This document shows positions 20,381-23,502 of a stretch of 23,502 nt of DNA, in pieces. Within the stretch, counting starts at the first letter, position 1, and the number at the start of each line of letters is the position of its first letter. The notes beneath the pieces were generated by a model. It made no database searches and was not told the origin of the DNA. It saw only the letters and a list, made by a program, of their open reading frames with translations. The translations under genes and the position numbers were made by a program. This DNA comes from Xanthoparmelia taractica (Eukaryota > Ascomycota > Lecanoromycetes > Lecanorales > Parmeliaceae), in the NCBI GenBank assembly GCA_033085395.1, contig JANQBS010000436.1, positions 1 through 23,502 of the forward strand. The letters are read 5' to 3'.

Positions 20381-21271
20381 ATTACTTTAATATATTAAAT
20401 AATTATAGATATACTCTTTACGCTTATTAATATAATTATTTAATTAAATAGAATATTTATAATTAAAGTTTATTATTTAACTATATATCTAAATAATACT
20501 ACGTCGAGAATATATCGTATTAAATTAGAGTATATATTATTATAGATATAATTTATTAGAGAGACGCTTAATGTGTATTATAAAAGAATATAATTAAGTT
20601 TATTTAACTCGTTATGTATTAAAATAAAAAGAAATAAATAGTTTTTATCGTAACGATAGAGATTAAATAAGAAGAGTATCTCAAGTGAGATTCTTATTCG
20701 ATAGAAAAGTATTTCTAGAATAATTCTTATTCGAGAAGCTCGCTTATTCGATATTATTCTTATTAAAAACGATTTCTCTTAATTTCGTCTTATAGACGTT
20801 TATATTATCTATCTTCTCTTAAAAAAGCTTATTATAATTTTTAAGCTCTTTAACGCGCTTATATATTATCTCGAGTCTTTTCTTTATAATTTAAAAATCG
20901 CGTTAAAGAATTACAATAATAATAATTACTTAATTATTAATAATTATAATTAGACTCTATTTCTTACGAAACTAAGTAATCTTACGATTAATATACGCTC
21001 GATTACGACGTATTAATATTATAATTTCAAGAACTCGACGAATTCGACGAAAAGCTTTTTTAATCTTTCTATAAAGAAAAGATAAAATCTTTATATAATC
21101 TCGAATCTTTTTTTTAGTACTCTTATAATAAGAATAGAGCGAAGACTTATCTCTAATATAATCGTTATCGAAACGAAGAAAATATCAACGATAAGGAAAA
21201 GTAAATATTATATTATATTAGTATGCGATAGCGAAGCGCTAAGAAACTTACTTATTATTATTATATAAGCT
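20381..21271. other. AT-rich degraded sequence after gypsy pol
   Basis: Should hold the 3' end of the second gypsy element, but no LTR-X copy and no other LTR pair is visible. The motif TTATTCGA recurs at about 20692, 20730 and 20753. From about 21020 to 21210 a plus-strand frame looks coding (FQELDEFDEKLF, then an Asn/Arg/Tyr-rich part) and seems to be cut by the TIR element at 21274. Family unknown. Confidence 0.35.
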
Positions 21272-21273
21272 TA

Positions 21274-22450
21274 CGGGCCGGAAAGGTCTGGTATATTTAA
21301 TAGGATATTTCATATTATATCGTATCATATTATATTATAAGAGGGTATTATAAAGGGGTTATATTAGATTACTTATAAAGATATAAGATAAGAAATTACT
21401 GGTATCATGAAATGATCTAAGAAATTTCTCATATATGTAGAGATATTCTATAATATAGATTATTTCTTATATTAGATGGCGGATAAGATAAGAAATACTC
21501 CTTGCTTTGATTGCTAGCATTAATGTAGATCCTCGTCTTACGAATCTACATATATTAGACATTAATAATAACTAGAATAATAACTAGAATTTATATACCT
21601 TAGCTAAAGTTATTAATAAATCTTTCTCTTATCTTTAGACAACGTTCTATTTCTTCGAATTATACTAGCTTTTTTAAAAGTCCTCGTTAATTAAGCTAAC
21701 GCGAATCTTATTAAGAAGCTTTTATAAGAATAATTGAATAATATAAGTTATATAGAAGATATGTTTAAGATCTTCTATATTCTACTCTTCAAGATTAAGT
21801 AAATTATTAAATCTTTATATTATTTATACGAAGCGTATAACTTTAATAACTAAGAATATATAACTATAAAGAATAATTATAAATTCTTTTTATAATGCGA
21901 AGAAAGAAGAGGGGAATTTACTATTGTAGAGTAGATAGTAGATTACTATTATAATTAACGTGCTAGTAATTCTTCTAATAATTAAATAAATTAAATATAC
22001 TAATAGTAATAGAAATAGCTCGCCAAGCTCTAGATAATTACGAAGATCTTTCGTAATACGATATTAAATGCGATAGCGAGCTTAGCTTAATAACGTGATA
22101 ATAAAGTAAAGTAATAATAATAGTAATAATGAAGTAAAGTAATGACTAGAATAATAATTAGAATACTTAATAATATAATAATAAAGTAAAGTAATAACTA
22201 GAATAATAATTAGAATACGTTCGCATGATTCTATATAGAGTAACTTCTATATATAATATATTTCCCATACCCCTACATATAATATAGAATATTCCTACAT
22301 ATATTAGAAATTTCCTAGATTATTTCATGATATTAGCACGTCTCCCAGACCATTTCATAAAAATCAAATAATATAGTCTTAATATTATATCATACCATGA
22401 TATGATATCAACATCTCATATCCCAGATCATTCCAGACCTTTCCGACTCG
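21274..22450 (-). mobile_element. Non-autonomous TIR element, family A, copy 2 (1177 bp)
   Basis: Ends CGGGCCGGAAAGGTCTGG and CCAGACCTTTCCGACTCG with TA on both sides (21272-21273, 22451-22452). Its reverse complement aligns with 15414-16355 over most of both elements, apart from a middle segment of about 330 bp here (roughly 21483-21815) against about 100 bp there. Subterminal inverted repeats (TATCATGAAATGATCTAAGAAATTTC near the left end and its partner near 22300) extend the ends well beyond the TIR. No transposase frame is seen. Confidence 0.85.
21523..21551. other. Small hairpin in the private middle of TIR element A copy 2
   Basis: ATGTAGAT and ATCTACAT form an 8-bp stem around a 13-base loop. 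It lies in the GC-richer stretch 21470-21550 that the other family A copy lacks. Confidence 0.4.
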
Positions 22451-22452
22451 TA

Positions 22453-23425
22453 TATAAGCTATCTTAAATATTAATATATATTAATATTAGCGTAGCGATA
22501 GAAGAAGTTTAATAATACTTATAATAAAGAGAGTTAAAAGAAGTCGTAATAATAAGTGTTTAATTATTAATACGTTAATATTAATATATTTAAGATCGAT
22601 ATTATAGCGCTAAAGCAAGAACTTATAAAGAGTATATTAGATATTATAAAGAAGAGAAAAGTTTTAGAAGAGCGAAGATAAATTTATTAATATTAAAAGA
22701 CGCTAATAATCGTTACTTACGATATCGTTATCGATATATTATCGATAAAGTTTTCTAATAATTCTATTTAATCGAATTGTTTTATTGTTAATATCGCTAT
22801 CAATAAAACAATAAATTAATAAATTAATTCTACGCTCTTCTATTATAGAAGCTAGAATAGCTCTATAAAAAGACGTAGAAGCGTAACTATTAATTATTTA
22901 AGAATAGCCCGCTAAGAATTAGAATAAATAACGTATAATATATATATTTTAAGATAATAGTAATATACGCTATAAAAACGATATCGCGTATAGAAGAACT
23001 TCTTCTACGCGTCTATAAAAGAGCTAAAAAAATTCTTCAATAAACTATTAATAATATATATTGTTTACTATAAATATATTAATCTTATAGTATAAAAATA
23101 ATAACGTAATAACAGAACTCTTTTTTCTTATTACTTAAAGAAATTAAGATTTTTTAATAAGTCTTCTAAGTATACTTAGCGATTACGTTACTACTAGTTT
23201 ATAAATAATAGAATTAATTATAATATATCGAGTCTTTTATTAATGCTTAAAGAGTATTATAAGAATTATTATATTATAAAATAATTCGTACTATATATTA
23301 ATAATTAATATAGTAAACTCGAGGTAATTATAATTAATAAACGTTATATATATAATAGCACTAACGCGCGTCTATAGCGCGTATCTTTTATTATTAATAA
23401 TTAAAGTTAATATTATAGAAGCGAC
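22453..23425. other. AT-rich degraded sequence between TIR elements
   Basis: Near 22600-22760 a plus-strand frame looks coding (IIALKQELIKSILDIIKKRK if TAA is read as Gln, then a Thr/Ile/Val-rich part) and may continue the sequence cut at 21271. A helical Lys/Glu-rich block like this occurs in many transposon proteins, so no family is named. The rest shows nothing supportable. Confidence 0.3.
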
Positions 23426-23427
23426 TA

Positions 23428-23502
23428 CGGGTCGGAAAGGTGTGATATCTATTGAACATAGTCGTTTTCAACTTTTTTTCAACTTTTTTTAAAAAATTAT
23501 AT
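23428..23502 (-). mobile_element. TIR element family B, copy 2, cut by the window end
   Basis: Starts CGGGTCGGAAAGGTGTGATATC after TA (23426-23427). All 75 bases match the reverse complement of the right end of 17702-17973, including the TCTATTGAACATAGTCG block and the A/T-run that follows. It is therefore inserted in the opposite orientation to copy 1. About 200 bp should continue beyond the window. Confidence 0.85.

Noticed and set aside
1..23502. Mitochondrial or plasmid origin because of the high AT content
   Set aside because: The AT bias is patchy, follows transposon bodies, and comes with TAA/TAG at Gln/Trp codons next to GC-balanced DNA, which is the RIP pattern of nuclear DNA.

Overview
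The window looks like the AT-rich, transposon-packed part of a filamentous ascomycete (Pezizomycotina) genome. Almost every coding stretch is recognisable as a transposable element, but each is full of TAA/TAG stops where Gln (CAA/CAG) or Trp (TGG) is expected, and has C-to-T and G-to-A changes in conserved motifs (YVDD read as YINN, for example). This is the footprint of repeat-induced point mutation (RIP). No intact gene of convincing length was found; no rRNA, tRNA or CRISPR array was seen.

Region 1 (1-9386) is a nested insertion. A 9.0-kb Ty3/gypsy-type retrotransposon (118-9127, + strand) with two 134-bp LTRs and a GCAC target duplication sits inside the 3' LTR of a Ty1/copia element that lies on the minus strand. 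Its gag and protease share one frame (about 422-3070), RT-RNase H-integrase lie in a second frame (about 3071-6441), and a third long degraded reading frame (about 6774-8840) follows integrase. That extra gene carries a 12-unit 15-bp (5-codon) tandem repeat, lysine-rich helical stretches and a 36-bp repeat. I do not recognise it, and it is the most interesting item here.

Region 2 (9128-13494, minus strand) is the copia element: 3' LTR, purine tract, RNase H, RT, integrase, protease and the zinc-knuckle end of gag. Its 5' end is missing. In its place is a 267-bp LTR of another family (LTR-X, 13495-13761), then a minus-strand relic of a polyketide synthase (ER end plus KR start, 13762-14215) and GC-balanced unique DNA up to about 14990. 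This is the only non-transposon DNA in the window.

Region 3 (14991-23502) is strongly AT-rich. It holds a second LTR-X copy in inverted orientation (17047-17312), a 5'-truncated chromodomain-type Ty3/gypsy pol (about 17976-20380, + strand), and four TIR elements inserted at TA sites. The TIR elements form two size families (A at 15414-16355 and 21274-22450; B at 17702-17973 and 23428 to the window end) that share the terminal sequence CGGGYCGGAAAGGT. They look like non-autonomous Tc1/mariner-superfamily elements that arrived after much of the host DNA had been mutated. Several stretches between them look coding but could not be assigned.

The order of events suggested by the nesting is: copia insertion next to or into a PKS locus, gypsy insertion into the copia LTR, RIP of the larger repeats, and TIR element insertions.
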